DNA of 64,000 nucleotides, taken from Symbiodinium natans (taxonomy: Eukaryota > Sar > Dinophyceae > Suessiales > Symbiodiniaceae). The DNA lies in the NCBI GenBank assembly GCA_905221605.1, contig CAJNDS010000309.1:105043-169042 (forward strand), in the 5' to 3' direction. The position numbers and the translations under genes are program-made. Shown here one piece after another: positions 41,624-55,400 of the stretch. The notes beneath the pieces are model-generated. The model was not told the DNA's origin. It saw nothing but the letters and a program-made list of their open reading frames with translations, and did no database searches. The stretch's first letter is position 1; every line of letters starts with the position of its first letter.

Positions 41624-44600
41624 ATGCTGTTGGCATCCCGGCTGCACCTTAAGAATCAAGATGAAACAATAGCTGACTCGGAAGAAATCAGTGGGGAGGC
41701 GGGGTGGCGGCAATACTTGGCTCACAAAATCTCCCGTGCTCTGAACACAAAAATATTGAGAGCTGGTCACAAGAAACAGAAAGGAGGTCCCATCCCCCCC
41801 CCCTCGGCAAGGCGCCGGGGCAGAAGCCCAACAGTGGCAACATCATCCAGTTTGCCAGCTTTCGCATGCCAGAAAGTCACGGCCGGACAGTGCGAGGGAG
41901 CATCAACGAGTCAGATCCTCAAAAATCGAGTTTCGGACAGACCTGTAAGCACGACCTGCGCCCGTGAGCCATTTTGGAATCAAGCACACGGTGCCCAGAG
42001 TCACTCTTGTGCTGCTTTCAACATCCAGCCATTGTCCAACTGCGCGGTCACCGAGCTCTCCGTGTTGCCGTTTGGTCGTTTCTCGTACAGGTGATTGTCG
42101 GGTCGAACGATACGGACACTTGCGATGAGAACTCTGCTTTGAGCACGAAGCGTATTTCCGACTCACGACGGCGAAGGCCGCAACATCAGATCACGCGACT
42201 CAGTCAGCGCGATTTCCAGAATGGCACCTATCGCATCAAAGACTCCGGAAGGTAGGGTTTGGGGTCTCAAAAGTAGCACGCCAGGGCTCAGTGCCTCGGG
42301 TTTGGAAAGGTTTGGACCTTGTTTGGACCTTGGAGCATCAGCAAATCCAGAAGGTACATCCTGATGGAGGACATCCATTTTGGCCCTCGACCGGACAATG
42401 ATTACTGGCCAGAACCCCAGGACACCCGGGAGAGGAACATGCTAGCTGGCTCCTAGAAGCGGGGTAGAGGGTTATGATCAAAGAGTTGCCTTATTGCGGC
42501 GCGCCCCCAATGCAAGAGAGGCATGCGGCGGCATTGCAGGTGGGCCCATGCCTCACCCAAAGTTCCAGCGAGCGCGCGCGCGCGCCGGTGTCGGTGCATG
42601 ACTACTTAGCTGTACTCGCCACAGTTGCTGATACTATCGCTAGGGATTTATTGATGCGACTCTTGCGGCTTTTTTAATGTGAACTGCTTACCCGATCAGA
42701 CCATGAGGACCCCAATTATCCAGCAAGTCAGTTCTATCTCGGCTTCTTTGCTGGAATCACGGTTGAGGTAGCAGCGATCCTGAACTCTGATGGCAAGTTT
42801 GCCCAAGGACCGAAATGCGTTCGCGACTACGAAGTACCAAACAAAAAATAGTTTTTCGCAGAGTCGACATGCTTCATGCACTGCAGTGATAGGTGCAGTG
42901 AAGAAAAACATGGAAAGCAGCAGCAGTGAGATAATCCAAAAACTCTACATACATAAATGTGCTTTGCCCCAGGACCTGTCAGAGATCTTTTTCGTGTGTT
43001 GATTGCACAGCGCTATGGCAGGAGCACACTGCCGTTTGGGGAAATCTATAGCGCCGAATGGCTCCCACGAGCTGTTCAAACGCATTTGTTTCCAAAATCA
43101 CAGTTATCACATGCTGCCCTCCTGTTTTGGACCGGAAGGGAGCATCTGAAAACGTCCAGACACAGGCGTTGTGAAGGCTTAAGTTATTAAGTCAACGTTG
43201 CAAAATGTTATGCCATAAGCCAACCGCTGGCCACCTCGCTCAGCTGCAATTGAAACTGCTGAGCCTTACCCCACCGGCAGTCAAAGGCGTGTGTGTCATC
43301 CAGCCATGTCTCGACTCACTAATACCTGACATGTCCTCGTAAGAGCACCCCAAACTGGGATGCAAGAGATACCCTTGAGCAGTCGCCAGCATTCAGAGTT
43401 CAAGCGCCGGTGCATGGAGGCTGCGAGTCTGGGGTCCCTCAGCCCAGCCCTGCGCAGGAAATAATCCTTCCGACTGCCCTGCCCGTTGCGGATCCAGCTG
43501 CTTCGCTTGCACTTTTGAAGAGCAACACCAGCTACAACATCGACGAGAAGGCCCGAGGTTTCCTGCTGGCCTGTGGATCAGCTGCTGTTCGTGCCACTGG
43601 AGCCCGACAGCTTTGTCGTCTTCGGATGCCTTGGTGACACCGAATCTACAGCCACAGCCGTCTGCGTTGGCACTACTTGTTCGAAGCCGCCTGCGGGTCC
43701 TTCATCTTGTTCGTTTTGGTAGTGTTTGTGGTATTGCTTTTGCTGGCATTCTAAGTGTTACTGCCTGTCTTGCTGTTATGATTGTTGTGCCATGTTGCCA
43801 GCTCAGCGTGATTGCTACATGTCTTTTTCTGGATACTCAGGTGCCATGATCCTGGATTTTTTTTACGTGTTCTTCACCGGCCCGTCCGGCATCACCCTGA
43901 ACGGCACCTTCGGGGGCAATGCTGGAAAGTTTGCTCCGCCGGGCACTGCCATTGTTTCCCAAGGCCTCTATGTTCACCGTGGTCTTGGGATCATCGACGG
44001 CCTGAAGCCGAATGCCGAGGATGTGGAGTCGATCTACTATGCAGATTGCCCCTTCTCCAACATCAACTACCCCAACTACCCCAGCTACCCCAACCCCAAC
44101 CCTTTGGGTGGCTCTGGGTCGGCAACCGTCTCCTACGCCAACTGCGTCGTGGGCAATCAGATTCTCGGCCGAGGCCGTGCAACGGGAACAACCATTGCGG
44201 ATAACAGTGGCGAGAGCACAACTTACGTGATTCAGAATGCCGTTTTCTTCGATGATGAGTGGCCTGACGCACCGACGAGCTCCGGAAGAGTCACACCCCT
44301 AGTCTCGCAGCCTACGTTCCATCGGGAGTTCCAGACCGATATTGTGGTCTTCGCTGATGGGGTGCTTCCCGTGAGCAGGAGTCGATCAGGTGCTGACATT
44401 CTTCCGTACCTGTTCGCCCACCACTATACGCATGAAGCAGGCTGGTTCACTGGTTCCTGTCTTCCCACTACCGCTGTATAGAATGTTGCCTGCCGCTTGT
44501 CTAAGATCACCACTTGGTTCTTACTCTGTTTGTCGTTGTTCGTGCTTCTACATGATTACTATTCGCAGTCTCATTATCGTGTTGTTTCCTTTTGTTCCTG

Positions 44601-45754
44601 GGGCGTTATCATGATTATTGCTACGAAGACAGCGACCATGATTCTCCACATCTCCAAACACAGCGTCAACATTGGTGGGTTTTGTGGATGTAGGCCCAAT
44701 ATGTAGGCGCAAAAAAAACAGCTCCCGCAGCCTGGCTTGCACTGGGTGCAGGGTGTGAAAGAGGCTGCATTCCTGCCACTGTCTCGTGCATGATCTTCCA
44801 AGATTTGGAGCTTGCAATTGTCGCGTCGCATGGAGTGTCCTCACACTTTTTGGAGTCGAACTCGGTAGAGGTCGTGATCCTCTTGCCAGTTGTTTTGGTC
44901 CTCTTGAGGGTGTACTCTTGACTGGAGTGCGCTCAGCAGCGCTGTTGAAGCGCTTTCTTATGTCAGGGTGCTCACACCGGCAAGGGCATGACGATTGTTT
45001 TTCAGATCATTTTTCTGTTGTGACGATCGGTGCTCTCTCTTGTTGCGGTTTACGACTGGCATTCGCATCTTTACCGTTTGTACTCTGCATTGGTCATGCT
45101 TATGGCTACTTCTCTGCCCAAAGACTCCTGTTGCCAGTGTGACGAGAGATGCTGTGATTTCATGAAGCAGGCATCAAGTTTCTTCGCCGCTGGACTTCGT
45201 TCAAGTTGGACAGCGAGATAAGAGCGCTTCGCCGCAAATTCCTTGTAGCCCTGCGGGACACATTCGGCATCGGCCTCGTGCAACCGGATGACTGGAACGA
45301 CACTCCTCTCCACGCTCAGATCGACTTGGGCAGGGGAAACACTGTTGTTCCTTACGAGGTTAACCATTTGAGCAACCAGCGAGCCTTGCTGAAGGTCCTT
45401 CCGGACAACAATGTCGAACAGCCTGGACTGGATTCCCGCCTGCACGAGGGTGGCTTCCGTCTCCTTGTGGGCAACTCTGGTATAGACACTTCAGCTCAGC
45501 ACTTGCCATTCGGTAGCTTCATTTTGCAAGGTGTTTACGTGATCGAGAATGGATCCACGGGGAACATTGAGATTTCCTTCCGGTCAAAATTTCCCATGAT
45601 TACAGACCCTTGGAGTACAGTGACTGCTGTGCAAGAGCTTCACAATCCGGCACTGGGTGATGGAGAAGCACGCATCACAATCGCAGAGCCATCTCCGACA
45701 CCAATGGGGCAGAAGATCAACATCAGAGGCAACTTCGGTTTCCGTGGACCTTGA
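41624..45754 (+). CDS. Unknown 650-residue protein with GTYRI/GRYILMEDI motif (one frame break)
   Basis: Seven phase-consistent exons: 41624-41944 (starts MLLASRLHLKNQDETIADSE); 42091-42251 (ends FQNGTYRIKDSG); 42354-42448 (RYILMEDIHFGPRPDNDYWP; GC donor); 42700-42767 (HEDPNYPASQFYLGFFAGIT); 43458-43633 (LPTALPVADPAASLALLKSN, EKARGFLLACG, then QLLFVPLEPDSFVVFGCL in another frame); 43841-44389 (DFFYVFFTGPSGITLNGTFG, a Tyr/Asn/Pro stretch PNYPSYPNPNP); 45171-45754 (ends INIRGNFGFRGP, TGA). Dropping one base near 43575 makes the total 1953 nt, exactly 651 codons. The first half resembles the N-terminus of right-handed beta-helix (pectin-lyase-like) proteins of algae, but expected later motifs such as DLNGH are missing. 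I cannot assign a function. Confidence 0.65.
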
Positions 45755-48235
45755 AGGGGTCCAAGCAGTATGGATATGGATGGCTGATGGTTTTATCGAT
45801 TTAGCATCTAGATGTTGTGTTGGGAATTGCCCCTGATAGGGAGCACGTCATCACAACATCTCCCCCCTCCTCGGGTGCTGGGAGTGCTTTTATGGTGCAA
45901 CCTCTCAGTCAAGCATCGAGTGCTTGATTCGGCTTGGGTGATTCCCAAACGTTATGACCGAAACTGGCCTGCAAAGAAAGATTTCAGTCAATTGCCCTCA
46001 AGTCTCAAGAGTCGCAGTGGGGCCCATACCGACAGATCGAGCAATCAACGCCATATAGCAACGCTTGCGGTAGATATTGAATTCCGATATGCACTCACCA
46101 AACATGTTCTTCGTTTCCTCATCTTCCTTTTCTGACCTTCTTGGGTGTTACCCTGAAGTTGATAGTCTTCTGAGTCTCGAAGCCAAGCAAATTCCTCAAA
46201 CCTCGACCTTACAAATTACATTCAATCGACCCATCCAGGCAAACTACCAAACATCATTTACATGTCACAATCACTGGCAAGGGATCGATTGATGAGTACT
46301 ACCTGGGAAGCTGTAGGTAGTTGGGAAGCCATATCCTCCAATCAGCTCCGCGAATCGGCCCAAGCCAGGGTGTGCATGCAGTCCGCTGTACTTGTGGGCT
46401 TGCCAACCAACACATTCTCTTTTGAATTTTGGGGTTTGCCGGTTTAGGGTTTTGGGGTATGGCCAACCAATGACTGACTGACAATCACACGTGTCCTGAA
46501 TCACCGATTCCCGTGCGGCCGATCCGAACCGTGCTTCATCCAACTTACCCGGCTCGACGAATCTGATCAGTGAACTTGTCCACGCGCCAACCTGATCGGG
46601 AATCGGGGCACATGTGGGCCGTGCAGATTTCCTGGGAGCCACGGATGGCTTCGGGAGATGTTGTTCTCGTGCCTGCAACGGAACAGGCTGGGAGCGCCGC
46701 ACTTTTAGGTGCGGAGAACTCGTCCCCTCTGTGTCTGTTAAGCTGGAAGACATACACAGGCACTCGCCCAATTGGCGTGTACCAATTTTATGTTGGCCCA
46801 GGCAGCACCCACTCATTCCCTTCCTCCATTGAATTCAGAAAGAAACGACTTGAGATCAGAGATCGTGGGTCGGGTGGAAGGGGTCGTTTTGGTGAGTGCA
46901 GAGACGTGAAAAGAGGAAGTCATGAGAGTTGATGCCGGGGGACCTCAGACTCGCTTGCAAAGGCGGCATGCGCGCAGAACGTGGGCCACGTCCATTGCAG
47001 GTGCCTTCTGTGCACCTTGGGCACGGAACGCGAGCCTGCAAGACACAGCCTCATGGCCGAGGTCGGTCTCTGCCAAAAGCCCTGAAACTATGTTTTGCAC
47101 CAACGTATGTCAGCATGAGACACACAGACACACGCTCATCAGCAATGTCGCAGGTCGCATACACTCCCTACGTGCTCTCATGGGGCTACAGCCTTGCACA
47201 ATGACTTTTGGCCCATCTTCATATGCTCCGTGCAGTACCTAACAAATTAAATCGCCGCTTCCATCGAGTTGAGCATACGGCTAAGCATCTGTCATTGCGA
47301 GCAGATGAACAGAACGGCAAGAAGTTGAAACGACATGCTTGTCCATTTATTTATTGTTCTTGAAATTGCAGCATCCATGCTTGGCGTGATTGTCTCACAC
47401 GCTCGTCGTCACTCCACGAAGTGGTTCAACGCATAAAGACACTCTGCTAGAAGGTTTTTTCAAGTATTTTCTTCGTTCCTTCGCCCCTCCTCGTTTCCTT
47501 TCCTCTCTCGTTCCTTCCGCCCTTCCTTGCCTTATCGTTTTGCAGTTCTTTCATTCTACGATGGTCGGAAACACTTACTTGGAAATCATAAGAGAGGGGT
47601 CCTCGCAGATAAACTGCTACTGTAGCACTGTTGCAAACCCGTCGTCGATTTGTCGATGAGGTCGTAAAGTCGGCGTGTGGGTGTGAACTTTATACCTGGC
47701 CTCGAGTCAGCGACATCGGCCTCAGACAAGCCGCAAGCCCAGGCAAGTCAGCAAAAGTCAGCACCAACTACTTACGCGTACATGGCAGAGCAGTACGCAG
47801 CCGTTGTTAAAAGGCAACAGAACTGATGGGGCATAGAGATCTCAGACAGTCCGTCGTAGAGTTCTGGAGAACCTGAAACTAGATTTCGGTGATTCCTGTG
47901 GTGATTCCTGTGGTGATTCCTGCGTGGTCCGCCCGGCACAGTACATCCGCAGGGCCCCTGGACTCTTGGCGCGGCCACTCTTTGTCTGCAGAGTTTTGAC
48001 GTGACTCAAAGCTGTGCAAAAGCATGGGCGCATGAGATGTCAGGAGCATGATTCGCATTTGATTTGCGTTTCTTGAGGCCATGGATGCCACGGCACGCGA
48101 CCTGAGGCGCTCTTAACGAGAGAAGCGACGGATTCGCGCGATCTCTCGGGATCGTGTTTGTGTTTGCCCCAAGGTGTTTTTTCTGCACGTTTGTGCACGT
48201 TTGTGTGCGGGGTTTTCGTGAGCACGCCCTCAGAG
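45755..48235. other. Intergenic region, no gene recognised
   Basis: About 2.5 kb with scattered short ORFs. The longest + frame (46570-46932, VQISWEPRMASGDVVLVPAT) has some protein character but no splice context or motif. A 12-nt repeat GTGATTCCTGTG (three units) sits at 47884-47919. Confidence 0.45.
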
Positions 48236-50276
48236 GCAGCTGTCCGAGACCTTGGACTTCCTCGAAGACCTCCTGGCACCCGGCGGTGGGGAGGACCGCA
48301 GGGGAGACGAACAGCAGAAGCAGCAGAGAGTTTACTAATCGTGAGGGTTCCAAGACGAAAAGACCATGGGACTAGTGAAAGTTGTGAGAAGAGGGCGTGT
48401 CAGATGCCGCGAGGGAGACCCGCGAGGGAGACTCGGGGCTGAGCCCTTTGCAATGAATAAAGCAGAAACTTTCAGAGTCGTAGGCAAATCTCAAGGAGCA
48501 CGATCTTCTTTTCTGCGATCTGTTGTGATGCTCCCGTTGTTGCCAGCGCCACTCTGCGAATGGTCCGTCGCCAATTGCCAACCCAAGGAAACCTGGCGAT
48601 TTGCCAAAGGCTGAAATCGAATTGCTGAGGCCTCCAGATTCCAGGCTCTAATTCAGGATATTTCAGGTTGCAGGTTCATATTTCTCATCCTCCGCGGGGG
48701 GGGGGGGGGGGGGAAAAAACCGACCCGAAGTACGAATACAGGCGACTGGGGACATTGCAGCGGGCGCCTCTGGGGAGCTTTCGAGGAGTTTGCTCCAAGC
48801 ACAAGCCCGGCATCACATCATCTTGCCGCGAAAAAGGCCTCAGATTCAAAAGACGTCTAGGGCCCTCAATCTGAAGAGCACTTCTATATGCCAAATTCAA
48901 GAATGCCTTCCATTGGGGCATTTCAGGCGGGTCCTGTAAACTCCCAAGGCCCCGTGCTGCCTTGCTTCCTGGCACAGGACTTGTCCGAGGTCCTTGGGGG
49001 CACCCTCCGGGAATGCCAGGAGCTACGTGATCGTCTGCAGGATTCAGTGCCAGACATCTTGGACCGTGCGCCTGGCCTCAAGCTTGAGCGACACATTTTC
49101 GGTGACTCTGTGACGTTCTTGAGCTCTCACAGAGCTCGCAGGGCTTTTGGGGCACGGGGAATGCCGAGTTGAGGGAGTCCGGGTCAGTGCTGTGCTCCAG
49201 CAGTTACTCTCTGGTTAATCTCTAGAGTTACTCACGTGAGGGGCGATTGTCTTTTGTGGCGTCTTTGTTTGTCGGGTTAGCACGGGGTTGGGACAGAAGA
49301 GCGCTCGCATGCGCGAATCCGCTCTCAGGACGGCGGCGAGGCCACCTTCAACCAGATCGCAGCGCTGCTGGAGCGGATGGAGCGGGTCAAAGACCAGTGG
49401 GCAGCAAGAGGCAGCAACTCCTCTCACGCCGGTGCCGGTGGTGCCGGTGGTGCCGGTGGTGTCGCTGGAGCAGCGAGTCCCGGTGCGAGCCCGGCGGCGC
49501 CCTCCTTGCCCTCCTTGCCGGCCTCGGCCCTAACCTCCGCAGCCTCCCTTCCGGGCCCGGCGCCCGGGCCGCCCGGGGCGTCCACGTCTCAATCTGGCAC
49601 GCAGCCGGGACTCTTCGAAGCGAGCGCTCAGGTGAACCCCTTGGCCTCACCCGTGGCCTCGCACGCGGCGTCCAGCGACCGGGACCGCTTCGAGAAGGAG
49701 AAGTCCGAGAAGAAGAAGAAGCGAAAAGAAGGAAAGGACTCCAAGGATTCCAGGGAAAGAGATCGGGAAAGAGGCGACTCAAACTTCGACGGCTTTGCAC
49801 CAAGCGCTTGGCCTTCTGGCCCTTCTGGCCCTTCTGGTGAGGCTTTTCCTGACTTTGGTACGACATGGGCTGGGGCTGACGTTTCGGCTGCCGCCCCGTT
49901 TGATGCGTGGGGTGACGATGGCACACTGGGCTCTGGCCCCACTGGCCCCAGCTTTGCTGCTTTCGGAAGGCAGAGCAGCCCGGGGGCCCCCAGCCCACAA
50001 GGCACGCAGGGCACGCAGGGCGCACAGGGCGCTGATGTCCCAGCAGACATCGGCTTCACTGGTTTCGCTGGTGCAGCTCAAGGAGTCACTGAGTACGAAG
50101 CTCCGAGTCAAAGAAGCTACCCCGCCACTCAAGCCAGCCTCCACATCCAGTACCCCTACGCTGCCGTGGACGACAAGGATGCATTCCAACGACTTTTCGT
50201 TCGTGCAGCGGCGCAGGCTGCTGGGGTACCACCACAACGCATCCGCGTGCACGCCATACGACCTGGCAGTTACTGA
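48236..50276 (+). CDS. GAT-domain-like membrane-trafficking adaptor
   Basis: Three phase-0 exons: 48236-48329 (QLSETLDFLEDLLAPGGGED, then Gln-rich); 48978-49040 (DLSEVLGGTLRECQELRDRL; GA donor GATTCA, or GT at 49048); 49329-50276 (DGGEATFNQIAALLERMERV, KDQW, then a long tail). The three amphipathic helices resemble a GAT three-helix bundle (GGA/TOM1 type), which binds ubiquitin or small GTPases on endosomes. The tail is Gly/Ala/Ser/Pro-rich with a Lys/Arg/Glu block (DRFEKEKSEKKKKRKEGK) and F/W motifs such as FDAWGDD and FAAFG, like clathrin/AP-binding motifs. It ends DAFQRLFVRAAAQAAGVPPQ, RIRVHAIRPGSY, TGA, which looks like the start of another small domain; a GC donor (GCAGTT) in the last codons could continue it. 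No VHS or ANTH domain was seen. The adaptor role is inference. Confidence 0.55.
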
Positions 50277-50700
50277 CTCAAGACTCGTACTGCGCTGTAC
50301 AGTGCTGTGATGCTGCTGTGATTCTGCTGCGATGCTGTGTGTCACTACGCACAAAGACGGATCGTCTCACCGAGCAAGAATTGTTCACCCCAAAAGTCTC
50401 AAAGTCAAAGTCTCGTGGGCATGCTTCTCTAATGCTGGTCCTTAAGTTTGGGCGTTCTGCTGATTGCGGAGCCATGAATAAAGGGGGACCTGAATGCCTT
50501 GAACAGACCTAAAGGACCTTGAAGGCTACCTCATGTATGTTAATGCTACGTTACGTGACGACCGGGCTCCCAGAGGGGAGGTACCCATTCCGGGCCAAGA
50601 ATTGGTGTGCTGCTTTGTGCTGATTTGTGCTCTGCCCACGCCTGTGGCCCGAGCTCTGAGCTCTGCCCTCCCCAATGGCGGGGGGGGAGTTTTTGTCAGG

Positions 50701-50743
<43 letters not shown>

Positions 50744-52457
50744 TTGGGAAGGATGTCGCTCTGACCCAACATCGAGAACCTAAGCCCAGTCCTGGACGAA
50801 ACTCTGGCCTTACAGGTTTGGTGGACGAAACTGAGGTCTTGCAGGTTTGGTGGATCGGGGTTCGTGTGTGTGGGGGAAACAAAAGGACGAGGGGCGTGTC
50901 ACTCCGGGGAAAAACACAGTCAGAAACGCTCGACGCCCTGGATGAAGTCTCACTAACAACAACGGATTCGGGCGCGCTTCGTGCGCGGGGGGGGGGGGGG
51001 GGGGGGGGTGGGGGCCTTCTCGCGGGTTCCCTTCATGCCCAGCAGAAGAAGAAGAAGAGAGAGAGAGAGAGATGCCCCAAAGAAAGAAAGAAAGAAAGAG
51101 GGGGAGAGAGAGGGAGAGAGAGAGAGAGAAAGCAAAATTAGTCCCGCCTCTTGCACGCCTGGCTTTCGCTGGTCTCGCCTTGCGCCCCCCGGCTCAAGCT
51201 CTCTATCAATCATGACACGTCACGTCCTCCCAGATTCTCTCGCACAGTTCCATACATTCCCCGAATTACACTCTGCCATCTTAAGGCGGAGCTGAGCTCA
51301 ACAGACCTGTAAACAGGAGGGAGCGAAGGCATCAAGCGATTCACACACACACACATATGACACAACCAAAGTTACATGATACAGGAGAGTAACATAAGTG
51401 AGCAAACCATGCAATGTTGGACCTGCTTAGCGGCGTTTCCTCCCCCCGAAACAGTCGAAGCTGGTGTGGGTTGGACGCATCCTGCATCACCTGGGCATTT
51501 GCCGGTAGCGAGTTAGGCCTAAGAATAACAGTTTTGCCCCACCCTGAGAAGTAGGCGTGGAGAGGACTTGAGAGCACACGGACATACTTCAGTCTCCTTA
51601 ACGTCGAAGGCTGATGTTGTCCCTTTTTGTTCGGCCAACAGGGGTGACGAGTTTATACCTACAGGCCTACAGATTTAGGGCTTGAAGGCTTATAGGGACC
51701 CCCCCCCCCAATTGGGATTGCGGGCCAACTCTTTAAGCCAAGACGCTGAAAGGCCTTTGAAATACATGGCTCCCTCGCCATTAAGATTTCAAGAGCTTTG
51801 AAAATTTGGCCTTTTAGCCGAAAGAGGCAACAGGGTTTTTTTCGAAATCGCTCAGAGCCTCGCCAATTTGACCCACGAGGCCGCTCAATTTGAAATCAAG
51901 GGGCAGGGTCCCTCGGGCCAAGGCATAAAAGGAGGTCCCATCAATTAGTGCCCATCAGTGCCCATCAGTGCCCATACCATGCTATTCGAAAACTGTGGCA
52001 ATTTAAGCTCAGAGGCCAGAGCATCGAAATCCCGAGCCCGGGCCCACCAAAGCGGGTAGGCGGTCATTCCGGCTCCCGGCTCCTGGACCCTTCTACTACC
52101 CTTTGCCGGACTGATCAAGACAACTCGTTTTCCATTTGAAGGTTTGTTGCGGCTCAACGGGGATTCCCGGTTTCCGGCGGGTGGAAAGGAGGCCAGACTC
52201 ACAGACTCAAGGGCCTTTCTTTTGAGCCAAGAGGCCGCGCCATCGGTTCAATGGGTTCAAGTCGGCTTCAAAATCAAAAATTGCCGCATCCATTTTGCTG
52301 GAGCCGCTCTCTGAACCCCCCAAAAAGCCCCATGTCCTGAATCGCCCAGCAAACTTGGCTTCATTCAGGCCTATTGCAGCGGGTCCCAACGCTAATCGCA
52401 CACGGAGAACGCTCAGAGTGAGAAAGCTCAGCGGTCTCTTCACTTACTCTCATGCGA
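50277..52457. other. No gene recognised; microsatellites and G-tract
   Basis: (GA)n at 50705-50741, a 22-G tract at about 50987-51008, GAA/GA repeats at 51045-51135, (CA)n near 51343-51355 and a 10-nt AGTGCCCATC repeat (three units, 51946-51976). No exon can be supported, though introns of either neighbour could extend here. Confidence 0.5.
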
Positions 52458-55400
52458 TGGATTGGTCGATGGGCGTGCATGGTCCAGACCAGAAGATCTA
52501 TTGCCCAAAGCCAAGTCATGCTGTCATGTTGTCACTTCTGGACTAGTAGAGAGATCGAGAGTCAGAAGAAATCGGAGAAGAGCATCCCCCAAGTCGCTCA
52601 CCTCACACATACTGTCACACATTTGTTGTCACACATGCTTGGTCACTCAAGCGATGCTCGGAATCAGAGGCTGAAAGCCTTTCCAAGCCTCTTCACGCGG
52701 CACGGGTTGTACGTTCAGCCTGGGTTACACCGACAGATCAATACACAGCCCAGATGTCCCTGTTGGCGCAAGAGTCTTCAATCTCGTTTGTCTGCATTGC
52801 TGCATGAGCTGCATGTACGATGTGCAGCGTCCCACACACCCACGGAATGTGACTGAACTGATGGCACGCTAACTCTATGCAGCACTTTCGGTATTGAGGC
52901 ATCCCCGACACAGCCACTGAGGCCGAGCCGGGTATTACTGGGGTAGCTGGGCCGGCTTGGCCGGTATGTGGATTGCTTCACCTGCGCTTGATCTCTGTCC
53001 CTCAGGTGCTTTGCTATGATCCCCGAACGAGGCAGAGCTCTTGCTTCGGGGGGGATGCGATCGATGCAGCTTATCTTGAGATACCGATCCGGTCCTCTTA
53101 GTGCGTTTTTGAACCGCTCATCCAAGGTCGGAACCCACAAGACCCTAGGTCGCAACAAGCACTGCGCGCAGGATTATGGCCTGTACTTTGCCTGAGCTGC
53201 GTGCAAACTGCATTGCGGCTGTCACGAAGATTCCGCTACTTGAGGTGGTCGGGCGGGGTCCTTGCCGGAGATGGCAAGATCTATTGCGTGCCCTGGACAC
53301 ATCCACAGGCGCTCTTGAACTCTCAGAACAGAAGAGAGACTATTCGAAGAACACATCAGCCTGAGAAGTTTGATTTCAAAAAGGCTGAGAACAGGTGCTG
53401 TGAGGGCTGTGAGGGGGCGGAGCTTCGAACTCCAAACCCTCGGCCAACACTTCGGAATAAGGAGGTCACATCACGAGACGTGGCCGCTATGCGGTTTTGC
53501 AATGCTTTGATAGAGCTCATCAAGCACATATTGTGAGTTCATGAGGTTTTGGCGAAACGCCTCCAATTGGCAATACTTATGGCTCTGGTTTCTCCTTGTA
53601 GAATGGCATTTTGCCTGCACAGTCGAAAATCTTGCGCCTGTCGCGCAAGTTCCCTCAGCAGCTGCTTCCATGTTGCACTCCCACCTCCCTGAAGGAACCT
53701 TCTTGCCACAGACATCGGAGAGTATAGCCGAGGATCTTCCCCCTTTGAACGGTCGGTCACTCGAAAGCCCTTGAAAGTGTCAGGAGGACAATGATATAGC
53801 GAGTTGAAATATGTTACGAGGGCAAGAGAGGATTGCAAAGCTGTGCAATTGTTGAAGCAACTGGCTTTCAGCCAGGTGTGGGAGTAAACAGTGAACATTA
53901 GCCCATTCAAGACCCAATCAGCATAGCTTTACCAAGCGACCATGACGGCACTTCCAAGAACCGAGCATGACACACTTCCACGAGCCGAGCGGCCACCACA
54001 GGCTTCCAAGAGGCGCACCTTGACGGTAAGCCTGGTAAGCCCCTGGTAAGCCCCACGCTCCAGTAGGTCATAACGGTACAGATCCAAGATGCGAGCAGAT
54101 AGGTACACGCCCAAAAACCAAGTGACCACCCACGAGCCAGGAGATCAAGAACCAGGTCATGAGACTGGGTAAAACTTACTTTCAAAGAGCCGGTCCACCA
54201 CGAGTAGGTAGGCACTTCTGCAAGATTCAGTGGATATCAGAAGTTCCAACAACGCTCGCTTTCAGGAACCAGGCCACCTCGATGGTAACGGCCACGTCCA
54301 AGACCACAACGGTTGGCGCCCTTCCAACAATCCAGACACCACATACACTTCCGGCAGTCGTGACGTAGGTGGACCCTCCGGGACGACAGTAGCCACGCAG
54401 TTTTCAACACCCGTGACCACAATTGTAGGCATGCTTCCAACGGCCATGACGGTAGGTAAAGATTCAAACGCGACGGCAGGCACACTTCCAAGAACCATGA
54501 CCGCAACGGTAGATACCGTTAATTACACCTTCAAGACTCCTCACAATCAGGCGGCCACGAATACCCATGCAGTTCCAAGAACTATGACCAATTGTACTAG
54601 GTGCCGTACACTTCCAATGAATCAGGCAACCAGACGCTACAGCAGGCAAACGTCCTTGGATGTCTTGCCTGTCTTGCGCCGGACGAAGAGAATGCGACCT
54701 CATTCATAGTCGGATGTTGGACACTGCCGAATATTGCTGTCTGATTCCTGAGTCTCTTCATCTTCCATCATTTCGGGATATGTCCGTCTCTCCTGTACGG
54801 ATATTTCCGGACTTTGTCATCTTCTCCCCGATTCGCATCACATTCCACCAGTTCCGGACGTTTCCTTCTTCATGTTCGGACATTTCGGGATTTGCCCGTC
54901 TTCTTGCCGATTCGCTTCATATTCCATCGTTTCCAGATGTTTCCGTCTTTCACTTTCGAAAATTTTCCGGATATTCCATCTTTTCTCGATTCGTTGCTAT
55001 TCCATCCTTTCCAGATACTTTTCCTTCACATTCGGGCATTTCCGGATCTTTCTGTGTTTCCCCGATCGGCGTTGGTTTCCACACTTCCCAGATATGTCTG
55101 TCTTTCGGATATTTTCGATGTTCCTGTCTGCTTTGCGATTTGTTTTGCAATCCAGCATTTTCGGATGTTCCCGTCTTTTTCATGTACCAACTTTCATGGA
55201 TTAAGCTGTGTTTTTTTCCCGATTCGCTTCGTCTTCCACCATTTCCGGATATGACGTCTTCTTGCAGGTTTGGCCGGTTTCAAAGAGTTCCATCCAGACC
55301 CCCTTTCTATTTCTATAGAGGCAAAAAACCAACAGTATGTGCCGTTGGGAATTATGTGACAAGCTTCCAGAATATGCAGCTAGAGTGTTTCCACCGTTCA

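Noticed and set aside
46570-46932. Possible gene reading VQISWEPRMASGDVVLVPAT
   Set aside because: No acceptor or donor gives continuity with other exons and no motif is recognised; kept only as a note in the gap entry.
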